This document shows positions 1 to 8,831 of a DNA stretch of 64,000 bases, piece by piece. Source of the DNA: Pelagibaculum spongiae. GTDB lineage: Bacteria > Pseudomonadota > Gammaproteobacteria > Enterobacterales > Pelagibaculaceae. A program made the translations under genes and the position numbers. The number at the start of each line of letters is the position of its first letter. The first letter of the stretch is position 1. The notes below the pieces were generated by a model. The model saw only the letters and a list, made by a program, of their open reading frames with translations, was not told where the DNA came from and did not search any database. The stretch spans positions 62,001 to 126,000 of the forward strand of contig NZ_QDDL01000008.1 of assembly GCF_003097315.1 (NCBI RefSeq), given 5' to 3'.

Positions 1-1
1 A

Positions 2-2467
2 GATGTAAAAAGTAGTCGTGTTGCATTTAAGCAATTACTAAAACAAGTCAACCTAGATCTAATCGATAAAGGTCTGGCTGAAAAAACGATCGAGCAACTT
101 GCTAGTGATTTTTTAGATATTGCCAACGAAAATATGGCAGCTCCAGTGCGCGAAGTGTCGGTGGCGCAAGGTTATGATGTTCGACAGCATTTATTAGCAG
201 CCTTTGGTGGTGCTGGCCCACAGCATGCAGTAGCCGTTGCAAGCAAGTTGGGAATTAATCAGGTTGTGGTACATAGATTCGGTGGCGTTTTATCGGCAGT
301 TGGGCTTTCATTTGCAGAAGTATCTCGCCGTTATTTAACCCCTATGGGCGGTTTGCTGAATGATGATTATGTGAAAACAATTATTGCTGCATTTTCTACC
401 ATGCAGCAGCAAGCAAATAGAGAAATGCAGCAAATTTCGGCTGAAGTTGAACGGCTGGAATATTCATTAAGTATTCGTTTGCAAGGTTCAGTTACCACGC
501 TAGAAGTGATTGGCCAATTAGATTGGTCGGTCATGCAATGGCAACAATCTTTTACACAGCTTCATCAGCAAAGGTTTGGTCATGTTGACCCTTCACGGCC
601 GCTGGAAGTTGAAGAAGCCCGGTTGTTAGCAACATCAGGCGGAAAGTCTCAGCAGCTTGAGCCGATTGTTTCAGGTAATCATCAAGCTAAAGCTGAAGTG
701 CAGAGTTGCTTCAGCGGCGACTGGTTTGATACGCCAGTTTATGATTTAGATAATTTAATTATCGACCAAGTTATTACTGGCCCAGCATTGGTGATGATTG
801 GCACTGCAACAGTGGTAATTGAACCGGGCTGTAATGCGAAAAGAAAAAATGACGGCCATTTGTGGATCGATATTAATTTACAAAACAAACAATCGATTAA
901 GCAATTAGATAAACAATCTAGTCTGCAAGAAATCACTCTAGATCCTGCTCAGCTATCTATTTTTCAACATCGCTTTAGCTCGATTGCCAATCAAATGGGT
1001 GAGATGCTTCGACGCACATCCGTTTCGGTTAATATCCGAGAACGGTTAGATTTTTCCTGTGCATTATTCGATAGGAAAGGCAGCTTAGTGGCCAATGCAC
1101 CGCATGTGCCGGTGCATTTAGGTGCAATGTCTAGTTGCGTTAAAGCGGTTATTAAACAGCTTGGTGATCAATTAAAAGCAGATGACTGTGTGCTGGTGAA
1201 TGATCCGTGCTTTGGTGGATCGCATTTGCCAGATTTAACCACAGTAACCCCTGTTTTTATTGACAACGAATTATCATTTTTTACTGCAAGCCGAGGCCAC
1301 CATGCAGATATTGGCGGCATAGTGCCCGGTTCAATGCCGGCATTTTCGACATCGATTGATCAAGAAGGTGCGAGATTTGAGCCAGTAAGAATTATCAAAC
1401 AGGGTGTATTTGACCAGCAGACATTTGTATCAATATTGAAAAAAAGTGGTGCCAGAAAAATTGCTGAAAACATCTCAGATTTACAAGCTCAAGCTGCAGC
1501 AGACCGAAAAGGTAGTCAATTAATTCAGCAATTAATGAAAGAGCAGGGTGAATTGACAGTGCTATCGGCGATGGCGCAAATTCAGAAAATTAGCCAGCAA
1601 GCAGTTGAAAACTTTTTAAAGCCTTGGTTAGGTAAAAAGATCGCGGCGAAAGATTTTCTTGATGACGATTCTGAGATATCAGTTGAAATTGAAGTTTATC
1701 TGGCACCAGATAAGCAGCCAAGAGCGCGCTTTGATTTTTCAGGATCTAGCGATCAACAAGCTGGAAATCAGAATACTCCCCAGGCGGTCACTCGCTCGGC
1801 GGTAATGTATGTATTACGAGTGTTATGCCAGCAAAGCCTGCCATTAAATGAAGGCTTTCTAGCACCACTGGAATTATGTTTCAGGGAAAATAGCATTCTA
1901 TCCCCCGGTGCTGGAGCGGCAGTGGCCGGTGGTAATGTCACCACATCACAACGCATTGTTGATGTGTTATTTCAAGCGTTTAATGCCGCAGCGGATAGCT
2001 GCGGTTGTATGAATAATTTGGCTTTTGGTAATGCAGATTTTGGTTATTATGAAACGCTCGGCGGCGGTTCGGGTGCCAGTGAAAATCAAGCAGGTGCTGA
2101 TGGTGTTCATACTCATATGACCAATACTCGCTTGGCCGACCCTGAAGTACTTGAAAGGCGCTGTCCGGTTATTTTGCGTCAGTTTGGCTATCGCAAACAT
2201 TCAGGCGGTCAAGGTGTTCATAAAGGTGGTGATGGCTTAACGCGCACATTAGAGTTTACCCAGCCAGTACATGCTAGTTTGATGACAGAGCGGCGAGATA
2301 TCGCACCACATGGTTTAGTAGGTGGCAGCGACGGTTTACCGGGAGTTAACTGGAAAATTATCGATGGAATAAAAGAATCTTTATCAGGCCGATGCTCTGT
2401 AGATTTACAAGTTGGGGAAAGTTTGCAAATCAATACACCGGGAGGCGGTGGTTGGGGTAAGCTTTAA
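2..2467 (+). CDS. Fused hydantoinase A/B (5-oxoprolinase family), 5'-truncated by window edge
   Basis: The frame is open from base 2, so the gene begins before the window; 821 residues are visible of a family that is usually about 1200. The first 300 or so residues are the end of the HyuA domain (GGAGPQHA motif). The rest is the HyuB domain, with its RRTSVSVNIRERLDFS signature, a PVHLGAM stretch, and the C-terminal TPGGGGWG typical of HyuB. The fusion of both halves in one chain matches ATP-dependent 5-oxoprolinase, a cytoplasmic enzyme that opens 5-oxoproline to glutamate in the gamma-glutamyl cycle. A hydantoin or acetone-carboxylase-like substrate cannot be excluded without the N-terminus. 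A glutathione S-transferase and a gamma-glutamyltransferase lie 3.6-8.5 kb downstream, which favours the oxoprolinase reading. An intrinsic terminator follows 16 bases after the stop. Confidence 0.85.
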   Translation, partial: DVKSSRVAFKQLLKQVNLDLIDKGLAEKTIEQLASDFLDIANENMAAPVREVSVAQGYDVRQHLLAAFGGAGPQHAVAVASKLGINQVVVHRFGGVLSAVGLSFAEVSRRYLTPMGGLLNDDYVKTIIAAFSTMQQQANREMQQISAEVERLEYSLSIRLQGSVTTLEVIGQLDWSVMQWQQSFTQLHQQRFGHVDPSRPLEVEEARLLATSGGKSQQLEPIVSGNHQAKAEVQSCFSGDWFDTPVYDLDNLIIDQVITGPALVMIGTATVVIEPGCNAKRKNDGHLWIDINLQNKQSIKQLDKQSSLQEITLDPAQLSIFQHRFSSIANQMGEMLRRTSVSVNIRERLDFSCALFDRKGSLVANAPHVPVHLGAMSSCVKAVIKQLGDQLKADDCVLVNDPCFGGSHLPDLTTVTPVFIDNELSFFTASRGHHADIGGIVPGSMPAFSTSIDQEGARFEPVRIIKQGVFDQQTFVSILKKSGARKIAENISDLQAQAAADRKGSQLIQQLMKEQGELTVLSAMAQIQKISQQAVENFLKPWLGKKIAAKDFLDDDSEISVEIEVYLAPDKQPRARFDFSGSSDQQAGNQNTPQAVTRSAVMYVLRVLCQQSLPLNEGFLAPLELCFRENSILSPGAGAAVAGGNVTTSQRIVDVLFQAFNAAADSCGCMNNLAFGNADFGYYETLGGGSGASENQAGADGVHTHMTNTRLADPEVLERRCPVILRQFGYRKHSGGQGVHKGGDGLTRTLEFTQPVHASLMTERRDIAPHGLVGGSDGLPGVNWKIIDGIKESLSGRCSVDLQVGESLQINTPGGGGWGKL

Positions 2468-2482
2468 TTAATTTGTAAAATG

Positions 2483-2509
2483 AAAAAGGCTGAGTTTATC
2501 AGCCTTTTT
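2483..2509. terminator. Bidirectional intrinsic terminator
   Basis: A perfect 11-bp stem (AAAAAGGCTGA, loop GTTTA, TCAGCCTTTTT) lies between the convergent oxoprolinase and lipoprotein genes. It has a T-run at the 3' side on either strand. Confidence 0.85.
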
Positions 2510-2533
2510 GCTATGTCGAATGTTGAATAAAAC

Positions 2534-3367
2534 TTACTGACTAGAAAGCATGTAATCAAACAAATTTGCCATAAATATATCATTTTGATTATTAGAATTT
2601 ATTGTCTCGCCATGACTTAATGTAATATCTGACACATAATCAACATCTCCAAGCAGCATAACGATACCACTGCCCAACTTGTGCTCCATGATGGTTGCTT
2701 GACCAGAATCTGCTATGGGTAAAGTGTAACCAAGAATGGTTGTGTTATCGGTATTGGCGAAGAATGACTTACTACTAGAAGTACGAATTTCTGTTAATGC
2801 AATAGAGGCATTGTTTATGTCTTTAGCATTAAATAAACCATTTAATACTGGATGCAATGATTGGTCTAAAGCTGGCACTGCAAAATTAAAATTTGCGGCT
2901 GTAACAGGGTAACCAAAATGACTGCAGGTCGCGTCAAAGCCAGTAGAGTCGCAAGTAATTATCAGTCGACCACCTTCCATAACCCAGCTAGTCATTGCAT
3001 TTAGTTCTTCAGTTGTTAAATAGTTTTCGGCCCTTTCGTCCCAATAGCCAATGAATAGCAAATCGAAGTTTCGCAGACTCTCTAATGTAAAAGTTTCATC
3101 ACTATCAATAATATTAATAGTTTTACGTGATGTTCCTTGAGGGCCAAAATTGTCAAGTGAGAGCAGTTTCAGCCTAGTTTCAGTTAGAGAACCACCATCA
3201 AGAGTCCAAGCACTTGAAATTCTTGATCGAGCAACACTGGCCACTTGGCAAGTATTATCATCGCCGCACAATTGGGAGCGAAGAGGAGGGTGAGGAGAAT
3301 CATTACCATTATGGCATGAAATTAGAACGAAACTGGCAAGCAAATAGAATGATTTTATATATTTCAA
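2534..3367 (-). CDS. Lipoprotein with class I glutamine amidotransferase-like (ThuA-like) fold
   Basis: I place the start at a TTG codon at 3367 because GGAGG sits five bases upstream. From there the protein begins MKYIKSFYLLASFVLISC, a textbook lipoprotein signal with Cys-18 as the lipidated residue. The longer frame, starting at 3442, would bury this signal. The 277-residue protein has alternating strands and helices with LLFIGYWDE, MEGGRLIITCDS and GSGIVMLLGDVDYVS. These resemble GATase1-like domains that test whether a filesystem-like or ligand-bound state is present, but no catalytic Cys-His pair can be assigned. It is expected at the inner face of the outer membrane or on the inner membrane. 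The function is unknown. It is a single gene, convergent with the oxoprolinase gene. Confidence 0.6.
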   Translation of the reverse strand: MKYIKSFYLLASFVLISCHNGNDSPHPPLRSQLCGDDNTCQVASVARSRISSAWTLDGGSLTETRLKLLSLDNFGPQGTSRKTINIIDSDETFTLESLRNFDLLFIGYWDERAENYLTTEELNAMTSWVMEGGRLIITCDSTGFDATCSHFGYPVTAANFNFAVPALDQSLHPVLNGLFNAKDINNASIALTEIRTSSSKSFFANTDNTTILGYTLPIADSGQATIMEHKLGSGIVMLLGDVDYVSDITLSHGETINSNNQNDIFMANLFDYMLSSQ

Positions 3368-3442
3368 ACTGTCCTCCGGAACATCTGGTGCAGCTTTAGT
3401 AAGGATTGCGGAATAAAATAAATACCTTGTTTCCAGGGGCAC

Positions 3443-4105
3443 TGAACTTTATGTTGCATAGTTTGGTAAGCCTTTAGCGCAACCAAACGCTTTTAGAGCG
3501 TATCGCTAGATAGTCTGGTTTCTCTGGTGCTCATCAAACCTATAATATCTGGAATAATTTAAAATTTAGGCCACTGACTATTAGAAGGGCTCTAGCACCC
3601 TCTTTTGACAAGGTAAGAGTCAAATAATGTTGTGCTTATCTAATCTACTCGGTATCGATTAAATCTCGAAAAATAGGCGTGTTATTAGTTCCTACGCCCT
3701 GATAAATAAAGACAACAAAAAATGACGATAGATAAAATGCTTAGCACAAAGTAGTCTTTGTTAGCGATTTATTATAGATCAGCGTTTTTATCGCCATAAG
3801 ACAAGCTTTTCAATGAGTGATAAACGGGTGATTTATTGGAAGGGTTGGGCGATTGTCAGTCGATTCGTTGAAAGTAATATTGGTCTATCAGTAAACTAAA
3901 TTACTGATAATATTTGGATATCATTTCTAGATTTTCTTTCTAATTAAATGATAGGGTTAGTTTTAGAGTTAAAAGTTAAAAGTTAAAAGTTAAAAGTTAA
4001 AAGGTGAGGTAGTGCCAGTGCATCGCATCGCATCGAGAAAAACAATCAGGCTCAGAGCTGACAATTCGCCAACTCTGATGTGTGCAATTTTATTAAATTT
4101 TGCAG
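3443..4105. other. Gene-free interval with short tandem repeats
   Basis: These 660 bases hold no convincing gene. The promoter of the lipoprotein gene must lie at the left end. The only structure I see is the pair of microsatellites near the right end (separate entry), close to the 3' end of the aldehyde dehydrogenase gene. Confidence 0.6.
3967..4034. repeat. Heptanucleotide and pentanucleotide microsatellites
   Basis: Five perfect copies of the 7-mer AGTTAAA run from 3967 to 4001. Three copies of the 5-mer GCATC run from 4020 to 4034. They lie 70-140 bases past the aldehyde dehydrogenase stop codon and are not in a coding frame. Confidence 0.9.
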
Positions 4106-5608
4106 TTAATCCGCCAAATTAATCCATACCGTTTTATATTCGGTGTATTTTTCCATTGCATGAATTGATTTATCGCGACCAAAACCAGACTGTTTAAAAC
4201 CACCAACCGGAGAGCTGATGTCGCCATGGTCATGGCTATTCACCCAAATCACACCGGCTTGTACTTCGGCGGCAACTCGTTCCATCTTCTTTAAATTGAT
4301 AGTCCAAACTGCAGCGCCTAAACCGTAAATAGTATTGTTGGCCACTTCGATTGCTTGGTCGATATTATCAACAGTAATTACCGAAAGTACCGGGCCAAAA
4401 ATTTCTTCTTTAGCAATGCTCATTTCAGGAGATACTTGGTCAAAAATAGCCGGCTGTAAATAACTGCCACCATCGACTGGAGTGATACGTTCGCCGCCAC
4501 ATAATAGTGTTGCGCCTTGCTGTTTTCCAACATCGATATAACCGATTACTCTAGACAGCTGACTTTCATCAACCAATGGCCCCAGCTTGCTTTGTGGGTC
4601 TAACGGATCGCCGGGCTTTTCAGTTTTGGCTTTTGCTAGTATTTTTTCAATTAATTGATCACGAATCGAACGTTCAACAATTAATCGTGATCCAGCATTA
4701 CAAATTTGCCCCTGATTACCAAAAGCACCTAATACAATTGCATCGGCTGCAGCATCCAAGTTGTCGCAATCGGCTAACACGATATTCGGAGTTTTTCCGC
4801 CGCATTCCAGACTGATTCGTTTCAGGTTAGATTGCCCTGAATATTGCATAAACAGTTTGCCGACATCGGTTGAGCCGGTAAATGCAATGGCATCGACATC
4901 CATGTGCAGCCCCAGCGCTTTACCGGTGATATGACCTGGGCCGGGCAATACGTTGAAAACGCCATCTGGGATACCGGCTAACTTGGATAACTCACCTAAC
5001 TTAATCGCAGTTAAAGAAGATTGTTCCGCAGGCTTTAGGATTACCGAATTACCGGTGGCTAATGCTGGGGCAATTTTCCAGCAAGCCATCATCAACGGGT
5101 AGTTCCAAGGTACAATGGCAGCGACTACTCCAACTGGAACCCGGTGAATTCGAGTGATTGCATTGGGCGAAGTCGGTGCGATTTCGTCATAACGTTTGTC
5201 TGCTAACTCAGCAAACCAGCGCATACATTCAATAGCACCCGGCAAGTTCATATTGACGCTGTCGCTAATCGTCATGCCCATTTCGAGACTTTCCAGCAGT
5301 GCCAATTCCTGTGAATGCTGCTCAATTAAATCAGCAAATTTTAATAACACTTGCTTGCGTTGTTTAGCGCTGGTTCTTGACCAAATACCATTTTTAAAAG
5401 CTTGTCGTGCAGCATTTACTGCTAAATTAACATCTTCAGTTTGGCAGCTAGTAATTTCAGCCAGTTTTTGTCCGTCTCGCGGTGAAAAAGCATCAAATTT
5501 TTGGTTGGATATTGCAGGCTGATATTGACCATTAATATAAGCCAGACCAAGCGGTTGAATCTTTAAGGCTTTGGTTTTCCAGTCTTGAAAAGTATTGCTA
5601 TGAGTCAT
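4106..5608 (-). CDS. NAD(P)-dependent aldehyde dehydrogenase, PuuC-like
   Basis: A full-length 500-residue member of the aldehyde dehydrogenase superfamily. It shows VPWNYP (about 166-171), LKPAEQ (191-196), the FTGSTDVG nucleotide-binding loop (243-250), the general base Glu-268 in LECGGK, the nucleophile Cys-303 in NQGQICNAG, and EEIFGPV near residue 395. The overall pattern, including the C-terminal GGFKQSGFGRDKS and TEYKTVWI, is close to E. coli PuuC, which oxidises gamma-glutamyl-gamma-aminobutyraldehyde in putrescine breakdown. Related enzymes oxidise betaine aldehyde or other amino-aldehydes, so the substrate is not settled. No other puu gene is visible, so the gene stands alone, divergent from the glutathione S-transferase gene. 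The start is a plain ATG without a strong Shine-Dalgarno sequence. Confidence 0.85.
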   Translation of the reverse strand: MTHSNTFQDWKTKALKIQPLGLAYINGQYQPAISNQKFDAFSPRDGQKLAEITSCQTEDVNLAVNAARQAFKNGIWSRTSAKQRKQVLLKFADLIEQHSQELALLESLEMGMTISDSVNMNLPGAIECMRWFAELADKRYDEIAPTSPNAITRIHRVPVGVVAAIVPWNYPLMMACWKIAPALATGNSVILKPAEQSSLTAIKLGELSKLAGIPDGVFNVLPGPGHITGKALGLHMDVDAIAFTGSTDVGKLFMQYSGQSNLKRISLECGGKTPNIVLADCDNLDAAADAIVLGAFGNQGQICNAGSRLIVERSIRDQLIEKILAKAKTEKPGDPLDPQSKLGPLVDESQLSRVIGYIDVGKQQGATLLCGGERITPVDGGSYLQPAIFDQVSPEMSIAKEEIFGPVLSVITVDNIDQAIEVANNTIYGLGAAVWTINLKKMERVAAEVQAGVIWVNSHDHGDISSPVGGFKQSGFGRDKSIHAMEKYTEYKTVWINLAD

Positions 5609-6048
5609 ATGAAGGCTTTTGGCTATTGAGTCGATGAATTAACAGGGTTGACTAGCGCTTATTTGGCAAGCCATCCGGTATACGGAGCATGCTAGAACGT
5701 TCGAATCCTTTTGATAGATCCTACCTTAAAAGATTCCATTCTGTTTCGGATGATTTTAATGAATTAACAGGATAAGCGGTGGTCTATAGCCATTCTGGCT
5801 TGCTATGCTGCCTTACAAGGCAGTTGAACTTGATCGCTCGGCGCAAGTGTAGCTTTCGGGGCCTCAGTTAAAAAATTTGAGCAATTTCCGATGATCTGAA
5901 TGTGGCTATTATTTGAGCGCGACGGGTGCTCAAGTTAAGTTAGGCTTTGATCAGTAAATATAAAGCCTAGCTAAATGCCTTTGGTTGTTAGTCCTGACTA
6001 TAGTGCTAAAACCAAAAGCACTGTAATGAAAAAAGTTTTGGAGTATTT
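5609..6048. promoter_or_regulatory. Divergent intergenic region, with 13-bp direct repeats
   Basis: This 440-base region drives the aldehyde dehydrogenase gene leftwards and the GST gene rightwards. It carries the 13-mer ATGAATTAACAGG twice in direct orientation, at 5634-5646 and 5759-5771. A short hairpin (AGTGCT/AGCACT, 6001-6022) lies just upstream of the GST ribosome binding site. No promoter could be fixed with confidence. Confidence 0.4.
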
Positions 6049-6693
6049 ATGGAATTATTCTCTCTACCGGTCAGTAGTTACAGTGCCAAAGTGCGTATTG
6101 CACTGGAGCTGAAAGGGATTGACTATCAGGCCAGCCCACCTCCAGGTGGCTATAGCACGCCTGAATATATGCAATATGTCCCTTTGGGTACAATTCCGGC
6201 GATTCAAATTGAAGACCAATATATTTCAGAATCTGATGTGATTATGGAATATCTTGAAGACAAGTTTCCGCAAAACAGCTTGTTGGGTAGTGATCCGCAT
6301 AAAAGAGCATTGCATCGTTTTTTAGCGCGTTATCATGATATTTGGTTAGAACCTCATTTACGTCGAACTTTTGCCCATTGTGATCCGGCAACCAGAGTGC
6401 AATCTGAACTCGATGATCACTTAGATAAATTTGAGCAGCGCTTGCAAAAGCTGGAAGAGTTATTTGAGCCAACGCCGTTCATGGTTGACGAAACGATTGG
6501 CTACGCAGACTGTGCCTTTCCTGCGACTATCGTTTTAGCTGAAATATTATTTCCATTGTTTGGCCGCGAAGTAGTATTGGGGCCGAAGGTTTCTCGTTGG
6601 TATGAAGCGACAATGGCAAACCCGGTGGTAAAAAAAATCACCGATGAGAGCCGACAAGCAACATTGGAGTGGATGAATTCAGGTGGCGGTTAA
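6049..6693 (+). CDS. Glutathione S-transferase family protein
   Basis: A 214-residue cytosolic GST. Residues 1-80 form the thioredoxin-like glutathione-binding domain: MELFSLPVSSYSAKVRIAL with candidate catalytic Ser residues at 8-9 and 11, then VPLGTIPAIQ (cis-Pro region) and SESDVIMEYLEDKFP, which contacts the gamma-glutamyl group in the family. The rest is the all-helical C-terminal domain with the DYADCAF-like N-capping segment (IGYADCAFPAT). GGAG stands five bases before the ATG, which fixes the start. The electrophile handled cannot be inferred. The convergent neighbour is gamma-glutamyltransferase, another glutathione-handling enzyme; the two share a bidirectional terminator. Confidence 0.85.
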   Translation: MELFSLPVSSYSAKVRIALELKGIDYQASPPPGGYSTPEYMQYVPLGTIPAIQIEDQYISESDVIMEYLEDKFPQNSLLGSDPHKRALHRFLARYHDIWLEPHLRRTFAHCDPATRVQSELDDHLDKFEQRLQKLEELFEPTPFMVDETIGYADCAFPATIVLAEILFPLFGREVVLGPKVSRWYEATMANPVVKKITDESRQATLEWMNSGGG

Positions 6694-6716
6694 ATATCGG
6701 CAGGCTGATATTCAAG

Positions 6717-6754
6717 AAAATGCCGGCATTAAATATAATTAATGCCGGCATTTT
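6717..6754. terminator. Bidirectional intrinsic terminator
   Basis: A 14-15-bp inverted repeat (AAAATGCCGGCATTA against TAATGCCGGCATTTT) with A- and T-runs lies between the convergent GST and gamma-glutamyltransferase genes. Confidence 0.85.
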
Positions 6755-6792
6755 TATAGAGCGATAAAGCAAAATCTAAAATAGAAGAAAGG

Positions 6793-8541
6793 TTATTCGG
6801 CCAACACCATGCCTTCACGGCGCATATCAGCACCACCATGTAGCCGGTTGTTTTTAATGATTATGCCATGCAGCCCACTATTTAAATCGCGAATTTTAAC
6901 TTTATGTCCTAATCGCTCAAGTGTCGGCTTTAATTGCTCAGCTACAGTGCCTGCTTCTAGATCAGTGCCGCCATTGCGGTTAATGAAATGCGGTAAGTTG
7001 ATAGCCTGTTGAATATCCAGATTCCAGTCAATTACCCCAATAATAGTTTTTAAAACATAGCCAATAATCCGGCTGCCGCCAGGTGAGCCAATCACCATCA
7101 TTAATTGTCCGTCTTTGTCGAATACCATCATTGGAGACATTGAGCTGCGAGGCCGTTTGCCTGGTTGCACGCGGTTGGCAACGCGTAATCCATTTTTTTC
7201 AGCTAAGAAAGAAAAGTCAGTTAATTGATTGTTAAGTAAAAAGCCACGAACCATCAAAGTCGAACCAAAAGCCATTTCGATTGAAGTAGTCATCGACACA
7301 GAATTTCCGTCAGCATCGACAATTGAAAAATGACTGGTAGAAGGTTGTGAAGGCGTTTTGCCGGTCATTTTATCCATTGAAGCCCCTGCTGGGCGACCGG
7401 CTTTAGCTTTACCCATATCTTGGGTAGTTTGAATCAGTCTAGAGCGATGATTGATATAGTCATCATCCAATAAGCCTTCCACTGGCACAGATACAAAATC
7501 ACTATCGGCCATATAACGATTGCGATCAGCAAATGCCAATTTGGAAGCTTGGCTAATTAAATGCACAGCTTGTGGATCTAATGGTTGAGTTTTATCTAGA
7601 GGGAAGCGTTCAAGCAGCTTTAATGTTTGCAAGACGGTTGCACCGCCCGAGCTAGGCATACCCATGCCACATACTTTATAACTACGATAATAACCACAAA
7701 CTGCAGGCCGCTCTTTAGCCTGATAGTTGGCAAGATCAGATTCGGTTAAAACACCGGGGTTATCTTTTGCGTCATGCACCGTTTTTACAATATCAACCGC
7801 AATATCTCCGCGATAAAATGCGTCGGCACCTAATAAAGCAATTCGCTTAAAAGTGTTGGCTAGCGGTGGGTTTTTCAAAACAGTGCCAGGAGTGATTGCT
7901 TGGCCGTTGGGGAAAAAGTAATCCCAAGCGGCATCATAACGCCCCATTGCTGGGTTAAATCGTTTTACTAATAGCTGATTCAAGCGATCTGAGACGATAA
8001 AACCATTCTCAGCAACTCGAATGGCTGGTTGAAACAGTCGTTCCCAAGGTAATTTACCGTGCTTTTTATGGGCTTGTTCCAACATACGAAGCACACCCGG
8101 AACACCAACTGAGCGACCACCAGCTAAGGCAAGCCACCAGCTCATAGGGTCGCCATTGGGCTTAATAAATAGCTCAGAAGTTGCGGCCATAGGCGCAGTT
8201 TCACGACCATCCCAAGTGGTTAGTTGCTGGCCATCTTGTTGCCAGTGCAGCATAAATGAACCGCCACCAATGCCTGATGATTGTGGCTCGACCATGGTTA
8301 AAACCATTTGTACAGCAATAGCAGCATCAATTGCACTGCCACCCGCCTGGAGTATTTCAAAGCCAGCCTTGCTTGCATATGGATTAGCCGTAGCGACCAT
8401 TTGCTTGTTGCCGATAATCTGCTGCCCAGTTTGAGCTGTTCCAGTTGCGGCTTCAGGGTCGCGCGCTTCTTGGGCTATAGCCGCGCTATTACCAATCAGT
8501 AGTAATGCAGCGAGAAGTGAAGGGAATATCATTTTTTTCAT
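6793..8541 (-). CDS. ggt: Gamma-glutamyltransferase precursor
   Basis: A 582-residue periplasmic Ntn hydrolase that transfers or hydrolyses the gamma-glutamyl group of glutathione and related amides. It has an N-terminal signal peptide (about 1-23), GGSAIDAAIAVQ and GIGGGSFML in the large subunit, and DGRETAP with the substrate-binding Arg at 113. The autoprocessing site precedes Thr-402 in STSHFSIVD; Thr-402 becomes the N-terminal nucleophile of the small subunit. MPSSGG near residue 295 and PRSSMSP with GSPGGSRI complete the family pattern. The length is normal (about 580), so the enzyme looks intact. It supplies Cys-Gly and glutamate from periplasmic glutathione and fits the GST and oxoprolinase genes nearby. 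Confidence 0.95.
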   Translation of the reverse strand: MKKMIFPSLLAALLLIGNSAAIAQEARDPEAATGTAQTGQQIIGNKQMVATANPYASKAGFEILQAGGSAIDAAIAVQMVLTMVEPQSSGIGGGSFMLHWQQDGQQLTTWDGRETAPMAATSELFIKPNGDPMSWWLALAGGRSVGVPGVLRMLEQAHKKHGKLPWERLFQPAIRVAENGFIVSDRLNQLLVKRFNPAMGRYDAAWDYFFPNGQAITPGTVLKNPPLANTFKRIALLGADAFYRGDIAVDIVKTVHDAKDNPGVLTESDLANYQAKERPAVCGYYRSYKVCGMGMPSSGGATVLQTLKLLERFPLDKTQPLDPQAVHLISQASKLAFADRNRYMADSDFVSVPVEGLLDDDYINHRSRLIQTTQDMGKAKAGRPAGASMDKMTGKTPSQPSTSHFSIVDADGNSVSMTTSIEMAFGSTLMVRGFLLNNQLTDFSFLAEKNGLRVANRVQPGKRPRSSMSPMMVFDKDGQLMMVIGSPGGSRIIGYVLKTIIGVIDWNLDIQQAINLPHFINRNGGTDLEAGTVAEQLKPTLERLGHKVKIRDLNSGLHGIIIKNNRLHGGADMRREGMVLAE

Positions 8542-8831
8542 GATTTTTAGCTGAGTATTGAGGATTACTCAAAGTGTCTGATAAAAGTACAACTAACTCA
8601 AGTGCTAGCCAGTCAGTTGCAAAAATATAACCTTGAGTAAGAAGCCCTTATCTGCCAAATCTAACAATGACAACCGAGTGATTGGCGCATTGTTTTTGTT
8701 ATTAAATATGATGAAATGCGGGCTTTTGTCATTATTTTGCGTACAAATCATTACAAAGCAATAGTAACATTTCCATAAATAGCCAAGTAGTATCGCACCA
8801 ATGTTGAGTGGTTGTTTGGAAATAAGATTAA

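Noticed and set aside
5196-5522. 108-codon plus-strand open frame
   Set aside because: It is antisense to the aldehyde dehydrogenase gene and has no independent support.
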